Shown one piece after another: positions 30,093-38,687 of a stretch of DNA of 64,000 bases. The stretch is from Noviherbaspirillum sp. Root189 (GTDB taxonomy: Bacteria; Pseudomonadota; Gammaproteobacteria; Burkholderiales; Burkholderiaceae_D). A program made the translations under genes and the position numbers. The notes beneath the pieces are model-generated. The model did no database searches, was not told where the DNA came from, and saw nothing but the letters and a program-made list of their open reading frames with translations. How positions within the stretch are numbered: the first letter of the stretch is position 1; each line of letters opens with the position of its first letter. The DNA lies in NCBI RefSeq assembly GCF_001428545.1, contig NZ_LMHZ01000023.1:126467-190466 (forward strand), in the 5' to 3' direction.

Positions 30093-30788
30093 ATGACCGG
30101 TAAGACATCGTCTCACGCTGCCCGCACCTTGCGGGCAGCGGTCATTTCAGTGGCTGCAGTTGCGGCAACGGCGCTCGGCGCAATCGCAGCGCCCACCGAC
30201 ACGCTGAAGGAAGCCGCTGCCCCTGGTCCTGTGCAAGCGACGACTGCGCACGGAGTGGACGGCGCGCAGATATCCCCACCCACAAAATCTCAGGTTGCCA
30301 TCAAGCCGCTGTGGGCAGAGCTCAACCCTGCGCAACAACAGGCTCTCGCGCCCCTGGCTGGTGAATGGGACAAGATGGACGGCTTTCGCAAGAAAAAGTG
30401 GCTTGCCATCGGCAATAAATACGCTTCCATGAAGCCGGATGAACAGCAGCGCGTACAGGAACGCATGCGCGACTGGGTCAAGTTGACCCCCGAGCAGCGA
30501 CGCATCGCGCGTGAAAGCTATGCTCGTGCCAAGAAACTTGGACCGGACAAGAAGAGCGAGGAGTGGGAGCGTTATCAGCAGTTGCCGGATGAGCAGAAAA
30601 AGAAGCTTGCTGAAGCTGCTGCTTCAAGGAAGAAAGTGACTACCCTGCCCTCACCCAGCGCCCAGAGTGCAACAAGTAAAACCATTCCTCCGATCAAATC
30701 GGCGCACAAGCCCGTGCTGGAACAATCCGTGACGCCTCAGGCGACCACGCAATCCGCGATTCCGGCCGCTACTCAACCCTCCAAATAA
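30093..30788 (+). CDS. DUF3106 exported protein
   Basis: 231 residues from ATG 30093, one base after the preceding stop. An N-terminal hydrophobic segment (AARTLRAAVISVAAVAATAL) acts as a signal peptide or anchor. The middle (about 75-150) has the DUF3106 pattern of repeated Trp/Pro-rich units: PLWAELNPAQQQALAPLAGEW and MKPDEQQRVQERMRDWVKLTP. The C-terminal 70 residues are Lys-, Ser-, Pro- and Thr-rich and look disordered. Function unknown; it resembles periplasmic stress sensors of the Spy/CpxP kind only in general build. Confidence 0.75.
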   Translation: MTGKTSSHAARTLRAAVISVAAVAATALGAIAAPTDTLKEAAAPGPVQATTAHGVDGAQISPPTKSQVAIKPLWAELNPAQQQALAPLAGEWDKMDGFRKKKWLAIGNKYASMKPDEQQRVQERMRDWVKLTPEQRRIARESYARAKKLGPDKKSEEWERYQQLPDEQKKKLAEAAASRKKVTTLPSPSAQSATSKTIPPIKSAHKPVLEQSVTPQATTQSAIPAATQPSK

Positions 30789-30796
30789 GTACAAAG

Positions 30797-31309
30797 TTGA
30801 ACACTACCGCAATACCGTCACTGAGGCGCCGGCTCGCCAGCATGTTGTATGAATCCATGCTGCTGTTCGGTGTCGTCTTCGTTTCCGAATGGCTCTTTTC
30901 CACCATGCTTGAGCAACGGCACGCACTCTATCTGCGCAACATATCGCAGGTTTGGCTGTTCCTGGTGATCGGCGTGTATTTCGTCTGGTTCTGGACGCAC
31001 GGCGGCCAGACGCTGGCCATGAAAACCTGGCGTATTAAACTGGTCACGGCCGACGGCAATGCAATCGGCTTCAAGCGTGCTGTGGGACGCCACCTTCTGG
31101 CATGGATGTGGATATTGCCGGGATTTGCTGCAGCATGGGCTACCGGCGCCAAAGGCTGGATGCTGATTCTGATCCCGGCTGCCAATGTTCTCTTGTGGAC
31201 CCTAACGGTCTTGCTTGATCCGAACCGCCAGTTTTTGCATGACCGCATCGCAGGTACACGCGTAATCGGCGTGTCCGATCAAGCGGTGAAATCCAAGGCT
31301 GCAGCTTAG
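30797..31309 (+). CDS. RDD-family membrane protein
   Basis: 170 residues, three or four hydrophobic helices. The family's Arg and Asp residues are seen in SLRRRLASMLYE (N-terminus) and DPNRQFLHDRIAGTRVI (C-terminus), with TLAMKTWRIKLVTADG between. Start codon is TTG 30797, 8 bases after the DUF3106 stop; the conserved SLRRRLAS precedes the first ATG (30842), so the TTG start is favoured. Function of the family is not well defined. Last gene of the sigma-factor block. Confidence 0.82.
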   Translation: MNTTAIPSLRRRLASMLYESMLLFGVVFVSEWLFSTMLEQRHALYLRNISQVWLFLVIGVYFVWFWTHGGQTLAMKTWRIKLVTADGNAIGFKRAVGRHLLAWMWILPGFAAAWATGAKGWMLILIPAANVLLWTLTVLLDPNRQFLHDRIAGTRVIGVSDQAVKSKAAA

Positions 31310-31360
31310 GTCGGACTCGACCTTGTACCGCAAGAAAACTCCTTTGGGGGCATGAAGCTT

Positions 31361-31386
31361 CAATCTAGAGTCTGGCCTCTAGATTG
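31361..31386. promoter_or_regulatory. 10-bp inverted repeat upstream of the Tat/GMC/lipase genes
   Basis: Perfect arms CAATCTAGAG and CTCTAGATTG around a 6-base centre, about 60 bases before the start codon at 31446 and 52 bases after the RDD gene. No T-run follows on the plus strand, so an operator is as likely as a terminator. Confidence 0.45.
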
Positions 31387-31445
31387 TCTAAAAAACTCGT
31401 GCTTTCATTGGAGTACACTCGATCAAACCCATTTCCGATCGAGAC

Positions 31446-31970
31446 ATGGCAGGCACTTTTCCTCATCCATCCCGTCGCAGCTTCCTCAAGACCGGCCTGA
31501 TCGGCACACTGGCGCTCGCGACCGCCGGCGGCATTTACCGCGCATTGCAGCCATCTGCCCCACCGGCGCGTTTCACTCTGGATGAAAAAGCGCGATCCGC
31601 GCTGACGGCTATTGCACCGGTCATGGTCGGCAACATCGACGCTGCCCCTGCGGAAAGAGATCGTGCCGTTTCCCTGGTGGGAGATGCCATTGCCGGCTTG
31701 CCACTCACCACGCAAAAAGAAATTCAGGATTTGTTTGCATTGCTGACCCTCGGCCCCACGCGCCGCTTTCTCGCCGGCGTGCCGGATGAATGGGAGAAAG
31801 CACGTCCCGAAGACGTGACAGCCTTTCTGCAAAGCTGGCGTCACAGCCGCATCGGCTTACTGCAGACCGCTTACCACGCATTACACGACCTGATCATCGG
31901 GCCCTGGTATGCCGACGCGTCCAACTGGGCATCGATCGGTTATCCAGGCCCATTGAAAGAGTTGCGCTGA
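31446..31970 (+). CDS. Tat-exported gluconate 2-dehydrogenase subunit 3-like protein
   Basis: 174 residues. The twin-arginine signal SRRSFLK (residues 9-15) with hydrophobic core TGLIGTLALATAGG predicts export of a folded protein, possibly together with a cofactor-bearing partner. The remainder (LDEKARSALTAIAPVMVG ... FLQSWRHSRIGLLQTAYHAL) resembles the small subunit that accompanies GMC-type membrane dehydrogenases. The GMC flavoprotein gene follows 27 bases later and itself lacks a signal peptide, which suits hitch-hiker export with this subunit. Confidence 0.82.
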   Translation: MAGTFPHPSRRSFLKTGLIGTLALATAGGIYRALQPSAPPARFTLDEKARSALTAIAPVMVGNIDAAPAERDRAVSLVGDAIAGLPLTTQKEIQDLFALLTLGPTRRFLAGVPDEWEKARPEDVTAFLQSWRHSRIGLLQTAYHALHDLIIGPWYADASNWASIGYPGPLKELR

Positions 31971-31997
31971 ATTGTTTGAATCGCGTCCGGGGCCTGC

Positions 31998-33638
31998 ATG
32001 ACATCAAATGTTTCCTCACCTGTTATTCCCGATCCGATCCAGGCAGGACTTGCCGCCGGCTGGAACGTGATCGATGCCTCGACACTGACAGCTGATCGCA
32101 CGTTCGACGCGGATGTTGCGATCGTCGGCACGGGTGCAGGCGGCGGCGTGACGGCTGAAATTCTCACGCTTGCCGGGCTCAAGGTGGTGCTGATTGAAGA
32201 AGGTCCGCTCAAATCGTCGCGCGACTTCAAAATGCGTGAAGCCGATGCGTATCCAACGCTGTACCAGGAATCCGCCGCACGCAAGACAAAAGACAAAGCG
32301 ATCAATATCCTGCAGGGACGCAGCGTGGGCGGTTCGACGACGGTTAACTGGACGTCGAGTTTTCGAACACCGCCGGCCACGCTCGCCTATTGGCAAAAAA
32401 CATTCGGCTTGCACGCGTATTCCGCGGAGGCACTGGCGCCTTGGTTTGCAATGATGGAACGCCGCCTTCACATTGGTACGTGGACGGCGCCGCCAAATGA
32501 AAACAATGATTTGCTCCGCCGAGGCGCGGTGCAACTCGGCATTCCTGTCGGCGCTATCCTGCGCAACGTCAAAGGCTGCTGGAACCTCGGTTACTGTGGC
32601 ATGGGCTGTCCGACCAATGCCAAGCAGTCGATGCTGGTCACGACGATTCCCTCCGCACTGTCACACGGTGCAACCTTGTTGGCCCGTACGCGTGCGGATA
32701 GACTTCAGTTCAGCGGCGATAAGGTCAGCGGCTTGTCCTGCGTGGCAATGGACGCGAGCGGTCTGGCGGCCACCGGGCGAACCATTCAGGTCCGCGCCAA
32801 ACACTATGTGGTTGCCGGGGGTGCCATCAATTCGCCGGCACTGCTGATGCGCTCAAAAGCGCCTGACCCGAACGGATTGCTGGGTAAGCGCACGTTCCTG
32901 CATCCCACGCTTATCTCAGCCGCATTGCACGATCACCAGGTCGACGGCTTTGCCGGCGCACCGCAGACCATTTACTCTGACCACTTTCTGGAGACGCAGC
33001 CGATCGATGGACCGATAGGCTACAAGCTTGAAGCACCACCGCTCCACCCGTTATTGTTTGCGTCCACAATGAGCGGGTTTGGGAAACAACATGCTGCCAT
33101 GATGAAAGAGTTTGCCCGCACGCATGCCTTGCTGGCCCTGTTGCGCGATGGCTTCCATACGGATTCCCCTGGAGGCTCCATCGCATTGCGTAACGACGGT
33201 TCGCCTGTACTGGATTATCCGATCTCGGATTTTGTCTGGGATGGCGTCCGGCGAGCCATGCTGAGCATGGCAGAGATACAGTTTGCGGCCGGGGCCAGAA
33301 CCGTCTACCCGGTCCACGAGCAAGCGGAAGGCTATTCGAGCTGGAGCAGCGCTCGCAAGGCGATTCAAGACCTGGCCTATACGCCGCTGAAAACGCGTGT
33401 CGCATCGGCGCACGTCATGGGTGGCTGCATCATGTCCGACGACCGCAAGCTGGGGATTGTCTCCTCAGAGGGTCGCTATCACAATGTCGCCAACCTGTCG
33501 GTTCACGACGGATCCTTGTTCCCCACATCGATTGGCGCAAATCCCCAGTTGTCGATCTACGGAATCACCGCTAAGCTGGCAAGCGGACTGGCTACCGAAC
33601 TGACAGGAAAGCCGGCATCGCCGTTGCCTACACTCTGA
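31998..33638 (+). CDS. GMC-family FAD-dependent oxidoreductase
   Basis: 546 residues. FAD-binding dinucleotide motif VGTGAGGG at 43-50 after a 38-residue leader, second GMC signature GRSVGGSTTVNWTSSFRTPP near 111-130, and C-terminal active-site pair His472 (SAHVMGGC) and Asn515 (IGANPQLSIYG). An internal cysteine-rich segment KGCWNLGYCGMGCPTNAKQS resembles long-chain alcohol oxidases and related dehydrogenases. Substrate is probably an alcohol or sterol-like compound but cannot be fixed. The electron acceptor is not encoded nearby (no cytochrome c subunit). Confidence 0.88.
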   Translation: MTSNVSSPVIPDPIQAGLAAGWNVIDASTLTADRTFDADVAIVGTGAGGGVTAEILTLAGLKVVLIEEGPLKSSRDFKMREADAYPTLYQESAARKTKDKAINILQGRSVGGSTTVNWTSSFRTPPATLAYWQKTFGLHAYSAEALAPWFAMMERRLHIGTWTAPPNENNDLLRRGAVQLGIPVGAILRNVKGCWNLGYCGMGCPTNAKQSMLVTTIPSALSHGATLLARTRADRLQFSGDKVSGLSCVAMDASGLAATGRTIQVRAKHYVVAGGAINSPALLMRSKAPDPNGLLGKRTFLHPTLISAALHDHQVDGFAGAPQTIYSDHFLETQPIDGPIGYKLEAPPLHPLLFASTMSGFGKQHAAMMKEFARTHALLALLRDGFHTDSPGGSIALRNDGSPVLDYPISDFVWDGVRRAMLSMAEIQFAAGARTVYPVHEQAEGYSSWSSARKAIQDLAYTPLKTRVASAHVMGGCIMSDDRKLGIVSSEGRYHNVANLSVHDGSLFPTSIGANPQLSIYGITAKLASGLATELTGKPASPLPTL

Positions 33639-33641
33639 CGC

Positions 33642-34613
33642 ATGGTTTCACGGATTACACGATTCTTATTGGCATTGCAGTTGCTGGCAGCCATTGCTCT
33701 CTATTTTCTGTTCCGCCACGTTTGGTCAGGCGCAGGGATAACGAGCGCAGTGGTTTCAAGTGCACTGTCGGTCGTCCTGGTACGCATGGCAATCTCGATC
33801 AACAACTTTGTGATGGCCTCGCGTACACGCAGTCAATTGCCTGCGCAATATCGGATTGGCTTATGGGACACAGTCCACCTGTTCATGGGCGAGTTCAGCG
33901 CGTCCATGATCACCTCATCCTGGACCATGCCCTTCCGTAGCTTCTCGACGCGCGTACCAGACCACCCGCAAGGGCTACCGGTTTTACTGGTGCATGGATA
34001 CGGTTGCAACAGCGGCTACTGGCATTCCATGAGCAAAGCCTTATCAAATGCGCATGTCATTCATCATGCAATCGATATGGAACCGGTGATTGGCAGTATC
34101 GACGACTATGCCGTACAGATTCATGAAGCGGTGGAGGTCTTATGCCAAAAGACCGGCCAGCAACAACTGGTCATCGTGGCGCACAGCATGGGCGGCCTGG
34201 CGACGCGTGCTTATCTGCGCGATTATGGCAGCGCACATATTGCAAAGGTCATTACCCTCGGCACCCCGCACCATGGCACAGCGCTGGCCCACTTTGGCGT
34301 CGGCATCAATACACAGCAGATGCGCTGGACGGCCACCGAAGAGGAAGGCCTTGCCAGCGACTGGTTGCGTCAGTTGACCAATGACGAAGATGCGCAGGTA
34401 TATCGCCTTTTCGTATCGCTCTATTCGCATCACGACAATATCATTTCACCGCAAACTTCATCCCATCTTGATGGGGCGAAGAACATCGAATTCCATGCGA
34501 TCGGTCACGTCGCCTTGGGAATGCATCCGGTGATCCAGGCTGCGGTCATACGGGAGATTCGCGACGCATCGCGTCATCTGCTTGGAGCACCCGGTTGCCA
34601 CGCATCCGCGTAG
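33642..34613 (+). CDS. Membrane-anchored alpha/beta-hydrolase (lipase/esterase)
   Basis: 323 residues; ATG follows the GMC stop by 3 bases, so the two are one transcription unit. Two N-terminal hydrophobic helices (about 5-27 and 33-55) precede a lipase fold with oxyanion segment LLVHGYGCNSGYW and nucleophile elbow AHSMGG with Ser182; the catalytic His is probably in AIGHVALG near the C-terminus. The sequence resembles triacylglycerol lipases (PGAP1/lipase class 2-like). Context suggests ester cleavage that releases an alcohol for the GMC enzyme. Confidence 0.82.
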   Translation: MVSRITRFLLALQLLAAIALYFLFRHVWSGAGITSAVVSSALSVVLVRMAISINNFVMASRTRSQLPAQYRIGLWDTVHLFMGEFSASMITSSWTMPFRSFSTRVPDHPQGLPVLLVHGYGCNSGYWHSMSKALSNAHVIHHAIDMEPVIGSIDDYAVQIHEAVEVLCQKTGQQQLVIVAHSMGGLATRAYLRDYGSAHIAKVITLGTPHHGTALAHFGVGINTQQMRWTATEEEGLASDWLRQLTNDEDAQVYRLFVSLYSHHDNIISPQTSSHLDGAKNIEFHAIGHVALGMHPVIQAAVIREIRDASRHLLGAPGCHASA

Positions 34614-34659
34614 GCCAGGTGTTGGATTGACATTGCCTTGATATCTGCTGGTCGATCCG

Positions 34660-35625
34660 CTATAACCATCCTGCCTTGCGGAAACGATAGTACAGATAAG
34701 CGCATAGCAGCGTGATGAAGCCGACTGCTGCGGGATAACCGTATTTCCAGTGCAGTTCCGGCATGACCTCGAAGTTCATCCCCCATATGCCGACGAAAGC
34801 GGTCGCGACGGCAAAGATTGCAGCCCATGCTGCGAGCCGCTTATTGATTTCGCTGTCGTTGATTGCCACCATGGAAAGATTGACCTGAATTGCGGTGCCT
34901 ATCGTATCGCGGATGGTATCGATCGATGCATTGATGCGATACAGATGGTCATACACATCGCGGAAGTATTCCTGCGTATTGACGCAGATGTGCGGGACAC
35001 GTCCGCCATACAGCTTGCCGACCGCTTCCATCAGCGGCGTGACCGCGTGCTTGAGTGTCGTCACCTTGCTTTTGAGCTGATAGAGCCGCTCTATATTGGC
35101 GCGTTCGGTACCGCTGGCGAAGATATTTTCTTCGATCAATTCCAGCTCGGATTCAATGGCATCAAGGACGGGAAAATAGCGATCGACTACGGCATCCATC
35201 AGCGCATAGAACACAAATGCGGATCCCTGCTTCAGCAGTTGCGGCTCGCGCTCGCAACGTGCCCGCACACCCAGAAATCCCTGGGTGCTGTGATTGCGTA
35301 CCGACACGACATAGTTTTCCTCGACAAACACGTCCAGTTCGCCAACAACGAGTTCGCCGCCGACCATTTCCACCGTGTGCATGACACCGAACAACGATTC
35401 GCCATACTCTTCAATCTTGGGTCGCTGGTTGCCATGCAACGCATCCTCCACAGCCAGCTCATGCAATGAAAACTGATCCTGCATGTACTTGAGTTCATCG
35501 GGCTCCGCATCCTTCAAGGCGACCCAGACAAAGCAATCTGGGCGGTGAAGATAAGTGCTGATTTCGCCCATGGCAACATCGGCCAGACGCGTTCCGTGCT
35601 GATATGCAACGCAGTTGATAAGCAT
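34660..35625 (-). CDS. corA: Magnesium/cobalt transporter CorA
   Basis: 321 residues: large cytoplasmic N-terminal domain, long stalk helix, then two C-terminal transmembrane helices joined by the selectivity motif GMN (WGMNFEVMPELHWKYGYP) and a basic C-terminus. Homopentameric inner-membrane channel for Mg2+. Convergent with the lipase gene (46-base gap, no clear terminator). Confidence 0.93.
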   Translation of the reverse strand: MLINCVAYQHGTRLADVAMGEISTYLHRPDCFVWVALKDAEPDELKYMQDQFSLHELAVEDALHGNQRPKIEEYGESLFGVMHTVEMVGGELVVGELDVFVEENYVVSVRNHSTQGFLGVRARCEREPQLLKQGSAFVFYALMDAVVDRYFPVLDAIESELELIEENIFASGTERANIERLYQLKSKVTTLKHAVTPLMEAVGKLYGGRVPHICVNTQEYFRDVYDHLYRINASIDTIRDTIGTAIQVNLSMVAINDSEINKRLAAWAAIFAVATAFVGIWGMNFEVMPELHWKYGYPAAVGFITLLCAYLYYRFRKAGWL

Positions 35626-36011
35626 GGATGAACTCCGAAAATGTTTGTTAAACCGCGATACCTGAGCGCATGCCGGTCAGCAGATACGGATTAATCTACT
35701 TACCCTATCGAAGAAAATCCAAGTTTCTGAAGGGTACGTACACTGCTTCTTCGGCGTGTTTACCGAAGCTTACCTTTAAACAAACTAAATTTTCCGAGAG
35801 AAATCAAATCCTGAGAGTTCATGATTACGTGTAACGCATGGTCGCATTGCATGCATTTCTGAAAATCCAATGTATCAACATCTTTGTATGACCAAAATGG
35901 AACTTTATCGGACAAATGCAAACTGACTTGCATGACGCGATACGCCGCCAGAGTTGCGGCTCCATCGATGCCGCGCATAGCCCTTTTATTTCTTCACTAC
36001 AAGGAGCCAAC
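35626..36011. other. Intergenic region between corA and fasciclin gene
   Basis: 386 bases shared by two divergent genes. It contains an RpoE-like promoter for the plus-strand gene (35899-35926) and an AAGGAG ribosome-binding site at 36001. No gene is recognised in it. Confidence 0.6.
35899..35926 (+). promoter_or_regulatory. RpoE-like (extracytoplasmic stress) promoter of fasciclin gene
   Basis: GGAACTT (35899-35905), a perfect match to the RpoE -35 element, is followed after 16 bases by ACTGA (35922-35926), 4 of 5 to the TCTGA -10 element. Predicted start is near 35933, giving an 80-base leader before the ATG at 36012. Confidence 0.5.
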
Positions 36012-36482
36012 ATGAAGCGAATTATCGCTGCGATCGCATCGACCGTTGCCTTGTCGCTTGCCAGCTCTGCCAGCTGGGCGGCCGACCTGATCGAAACTGC
36101 TTCCACGGCAGCCACGTTCAAGACTTTTATCTCTGCAGCCCAGGAATCTGGCGTAGCCGACAAACTCAAGAACTCGGGACCCTACACGGTGTTTGCCCCA
36201 ACCGATTCCGCGTTCAAGAAACTTCCCCCTGGCACCATGGACGACCTGATGAAAGATAAGGAAAAACTGGCCGAAGTCGTGACCCATCACGTGGTGCCTG
36301 GAAAGATCGCCGTAGCGGATGTCAAACCCGGCAAGGTGAAAACCATACAGGGAGATGAAGTCACTCTCACGTCGGACAACGGCAAAGTTACTGTCGAAAA
36401 CGCAAATGTCATCCAGAGCGACGTCATGGCGGATAACGGCGTCATTCATGAAATCGACACCGTCATCCTGCCGCAAAAGTAA
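36012..36482 (+). CDS. Secreted fasciclin (FAS1) domain protein
   Basis: 156 residues. Start ATG 36012 with AAGGAG ribosome-binding site; signal peptide KRIIAAIASTVALSLASSAS, cleavage after SWA. One FAS1 domain fills the mature protein: TAATFKTFISAAQESGVADKL, then the family motif YTVFAPTDSAF and the closing segment GVIHEIDTVILP. Family members are periplasmic or extracellular adhesion-type proteins. Followed by a terminator at 36501-36527. Confidence 0.92.
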   Translation: MKRIIAAIASTVALSLASSASWAADLIETASTAATFKTFISAAQESGVADKLKNSGPYTVFAPTDSAFKKLPPGTMDDLMKDKEKLAEVVTHHVVPGKIAVADVKPGKVKTIQGDEVTLTSDNGKVTVENANVIQSDVMADNGVIHEIDTVILPQK

Positions 36483-37083
36483 GCTCCTGCCCTAAGGAAC
36501 AATGCCTGCGTCAGAAGCGCAGGCATTCCCCCTTCTGACCACGCCCGCAGCGAGTAGTGACCATAGCTTGCGGTCCACGCGGCTCCTTGCCTCTTTACCG
36601 TCGTACTGGAAAACTACAACGGTGTACCTCCGGTACGCCATTCAGTCCGACTTCAGTCCAACTCAAGACATCATGCCGTATTTTCGGACGCGTGAAGCTT
36701 CCCGCACCGGACATCATTTCCAGCGCTCCCCGCCGAGCTTTTTTATTTCCATTAACTATCATTGCCAGCTGTATTGCCACCATGCACAATAGGCGGGATT
36801 AGAACGACGATTCGATTTGCCATCACGGAGAACCTCATCAGCGGCAAAGAAAGCCGTAAAAAAGGCATCACGTGTTGCGACTCAATCCAGGCCTGCTACA
36901 AAGCCCGCTGCAAGGAAGTCAGCAAAACAAAAGGCCGGATAATCTCATGATGGCGAAATGAGCAGTCGCCACTTCTCAAGCCCGATACAAATGGCTACCA
37001 TCCAAAGCCCGCGACTGCATCTTGTCCGATTTATCAATGATATCCTTGCCGGAGAACGAGAATAGAAATGGGAGGCAGCCAGC
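36483..37083. other. 600-base region without recognised gene
   Basis: Apart from the hairpin at 36501-36527 and a GGGAGG ribosome-binding site for the TetR gene near 37071, nothing was recognised. Short open frames exist (for example 36762-36950) but have no family resemblance, codon signal or ribosome-binding site. It may hold regulatory sequence for the TetR gene or a decayed gene. Confidence 0.5.
36501..36527 (+). terminator. Terminator after fasciclin gene
   Basis: 10-bp perfect stem AATGCCTGCG/CGCAGGCATT with a 7-base loop, 18 bases after the stop codon. The following CCCCCTTCT is a poor U-run, so termination may be partial. Confidence 0.6.
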
Positions 37084-37749
37084 ATGCAACATAAAGCCCC
37101 TCGGCGTACACGGGAGCGTATCCTCGAACTGTCGCTCCGACTGTTCAACGAGTTTGGCGAGCCCAATATCACGACCACGGTCATTGCTGAAGAGATGAAC
37201 ATCTCCCCCGGCAACCTGTACTATCACTTCCGCAACAAGGACGATATCGTCAACTCGCTGTTTGCCCAGTTCGAGGCGGAGATCGGCCGCATGCTCGCCG
37301 TACCTGCCGATCGCCGGCCAAACATCGAGGACGTCTGGCTTTACCTGCACCTGATGTTTGAACTGGTATGGCGTTACCGCTTCTTTTACCGCGACCTGAG
37401 CGACCTGCTCTCCCGTAACCGCAAGCTGGAACTGCACTTCAAGCAGATCCTTGCGCACAAGATCAAGGTGGCGCAGCAACTGTGCCTCGGTTTGCGTGCC
37501 GACCAGGCGCTGGAAGCCAATGACCTCGAGATCGATGCGCTGGCGACTAACATGGTGGTCGTGGCAACCTACTGGCTGTCGTATGAGTATGTGCGCAATC
37601 CGCGAAAATACAGCGAGCAGGAAGCGATGGCCGAAGCGCTGGCGCGCGGTTGTTACCAGGTGCTTTCCCAGATCGGGCCTTATTTGCGGGGCGAGACACG
37701 ACTCCTGTTTGAGAAGCTGGCGGAAGAGTATCTGAAGAAGCTTAAATAA
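37084..37749 (+). CDS. TetR/AcrR-family transcriptional regulator
   Basis: 221 residues. N-terminal helix-turn-helix (RTRERILELSLRLFNEFG ... MNISPGNLYYHFRNKDDIVN, about 8-58), then an all-helical ligand-binding domain. Ribosome-binding site GGGAGG precedes the ATG. No neighbouring pump or enzyme gene is divergent from it, so its target and ligand cannot be inferred from context. Confidence 0.9.
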   Translation: MQHKAPRRTRERILELSLRLFNEFGEPNITTTVIAEEMNISPGNLYYHFRNKDDIVNSLFAQFEAEIGRMLAVPADRRPNIEDVWLYLHLMFELVWRYRFFYRDLSDLLSRNRKLELHFKQILAHKIKVAQQLCLGLRADQALEANDLEIDALATNMVVVATYWLSYEYVRNPRKYSEQEAMAEALARGCYQVLSQIGPYLRGETRLLFEKLAEEYLKKLK

Positions 37750-37867
37750 CCGCTGGTTCCTCTTTCGTCAATCCGCATTCCTTACATTGGTCATGATCGT
37801 TATAAGCTTGTTCCTGCGCCCATTCCGCTGCTCGCGATGACGCTTATCGCTATACTTCAGAACACGA

Positions 37868-37893
37868 CGCCGTACGGTACGGCGCATCTTTTT
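37868..37893 (+). terminator. Terminator-like hairpin in front of LOG gene
   Basis: Odd palindrome CGCCGTAC-G-GTACGGCG (37868-37884) followed by CATC and five T. It ends 10 bases before the LOG start codon. It may end the TetR transcript (118 bases upstream) or attenuate the LOG gene. Confidence 0.5.
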
Positions 37894-37903
37894 CAAAGCT
37901 AAA

Positions 37904-38497
37904 ATGAAATCTCTCTGTGTTTATTGCGGGTCTTCCGCCGGCGCCTCTCCGGTCTATGCGGAGGCGGCGCGCCGACTGGCCAAAGTCATGGTCGATGACA
38001 ATATTGCGCTGGTCTACGGCGGTGGAAACGTTGGCCTGATGGGTGTGATCGCCGATGAAGTGCTTCGCCTTGGCGGCGACGCAACCGGGATCATTCCGAA
38101 AGCATTGATGGACAAGGAAGTGGGCCACCGCGGCCTCACCCGCCTGCATATCGTCAAGGATATGCATGAGCGGAAAGCCATGATGGCGGAGCTGTCGGAA
38201 GGATTTGTTGCCATGCCGGGCGGGATCGGCACGCTGGAAGAACTGTTTGAGGTATTCACCTGGTCACAGCTCGGTTTTCATGAGAAGCCGATCGGACTGT
38301 TGAACGTCAATGGGTTTTACGATGGCTTGATCCGCTTCCTCGATCACGTCATTCAGGAGCGTTTCCTGCGTGCCGAGCAGGCGAGCTTGCTGGTGCATGC
38401 GCCGGAGCCCGATGCGCTGGTCGAGCTACTGAAGAATTATCGTCCGCGGCGATATGAGAAAACATTCGATCGAGTAACGGCAGGTAAGATTATCTAA
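37904..38497 (+). CDS. LOG-family cytokinin-type riboside 5'-monophosphate phosphoribohydrolase
   Basis: 197 residues. Family TIGR00730/LOG: nucleotide-binding YGGGNVGLMG at about 38-47, catalytic Arg90 in MHERKAMM, and the signature PGGIGTLEE at 105-113. Such enzymes cleave nucleoside monophosphates to free base and ribose 5-phosphate; in bacteria they act as purine nucleotide salvage or house-cleaning enzymes. The stop codon's last base is the first base of the palindromic element that follows. Confidence 0.9.
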   Translation: MKSLCVYCGSSAGASPVYAEAARRLAKVMVDDNIALVYGGGNVGLMGVIADEVLRLGGDATGIIPKALMDKEVGHRGLTRLHIVKDMHERKAMMAELSEGFVAMPGGIGTLEELFEVFTWSQLGFHEKPIGLLNVNGFYDGLIRFLDHVIQERFLRAEQASLLVHAPEPDALVELLKNYRPRRYEKTFDRVTAGKII

Positions 38498-38640
38498 TAC
38501 CAATCCCAAGCTATAACGTGACAAATGAGATCGATGGATTTTTTTGACTGGCAAGGCGCAGGAGGAGTCAATAGCGGGCTATTGACGACGAGTGGAAAAA
38601 AGACGCGATCTCATGTTGCGTTATGGGTTGGGATTGGTAT
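38497..38640. repeat. 144-bp palindromic repeat element (MITE/BIME-like)
   Basis: Terminal inverted repeats ATACCAATCCCAA (left 38497-38509, right 38628-38640), continuing as imperfect arms that share a TATAACG/CATAACG block and TGAGATCG, and closing on a perfect central hairpin GTCAATAGC-GG-GCTATTGAC. Each arm has a T- or A-run (TTTTTTT left, AAAAAA right). It has no coding frame. It begins on the last base of the LOG stop codon and ends 47 bases before the mshN stop, so it may also serve as a bidirectional terminator. Copy number elsewhere is unknown. Confidence 0.75.
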
Positions 38641-38687
38641 AAGGCGAACCGCCGGAAGCGCGGCCTGCGATGCGATCGCAGGCTAGT

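Noticed and set aside
36762-36950. Small basic 62-codon frame in the gap before the TetR gene
   Set aside because: No ribosome-binding site, no family likeness and overlapping frames of equal quality.
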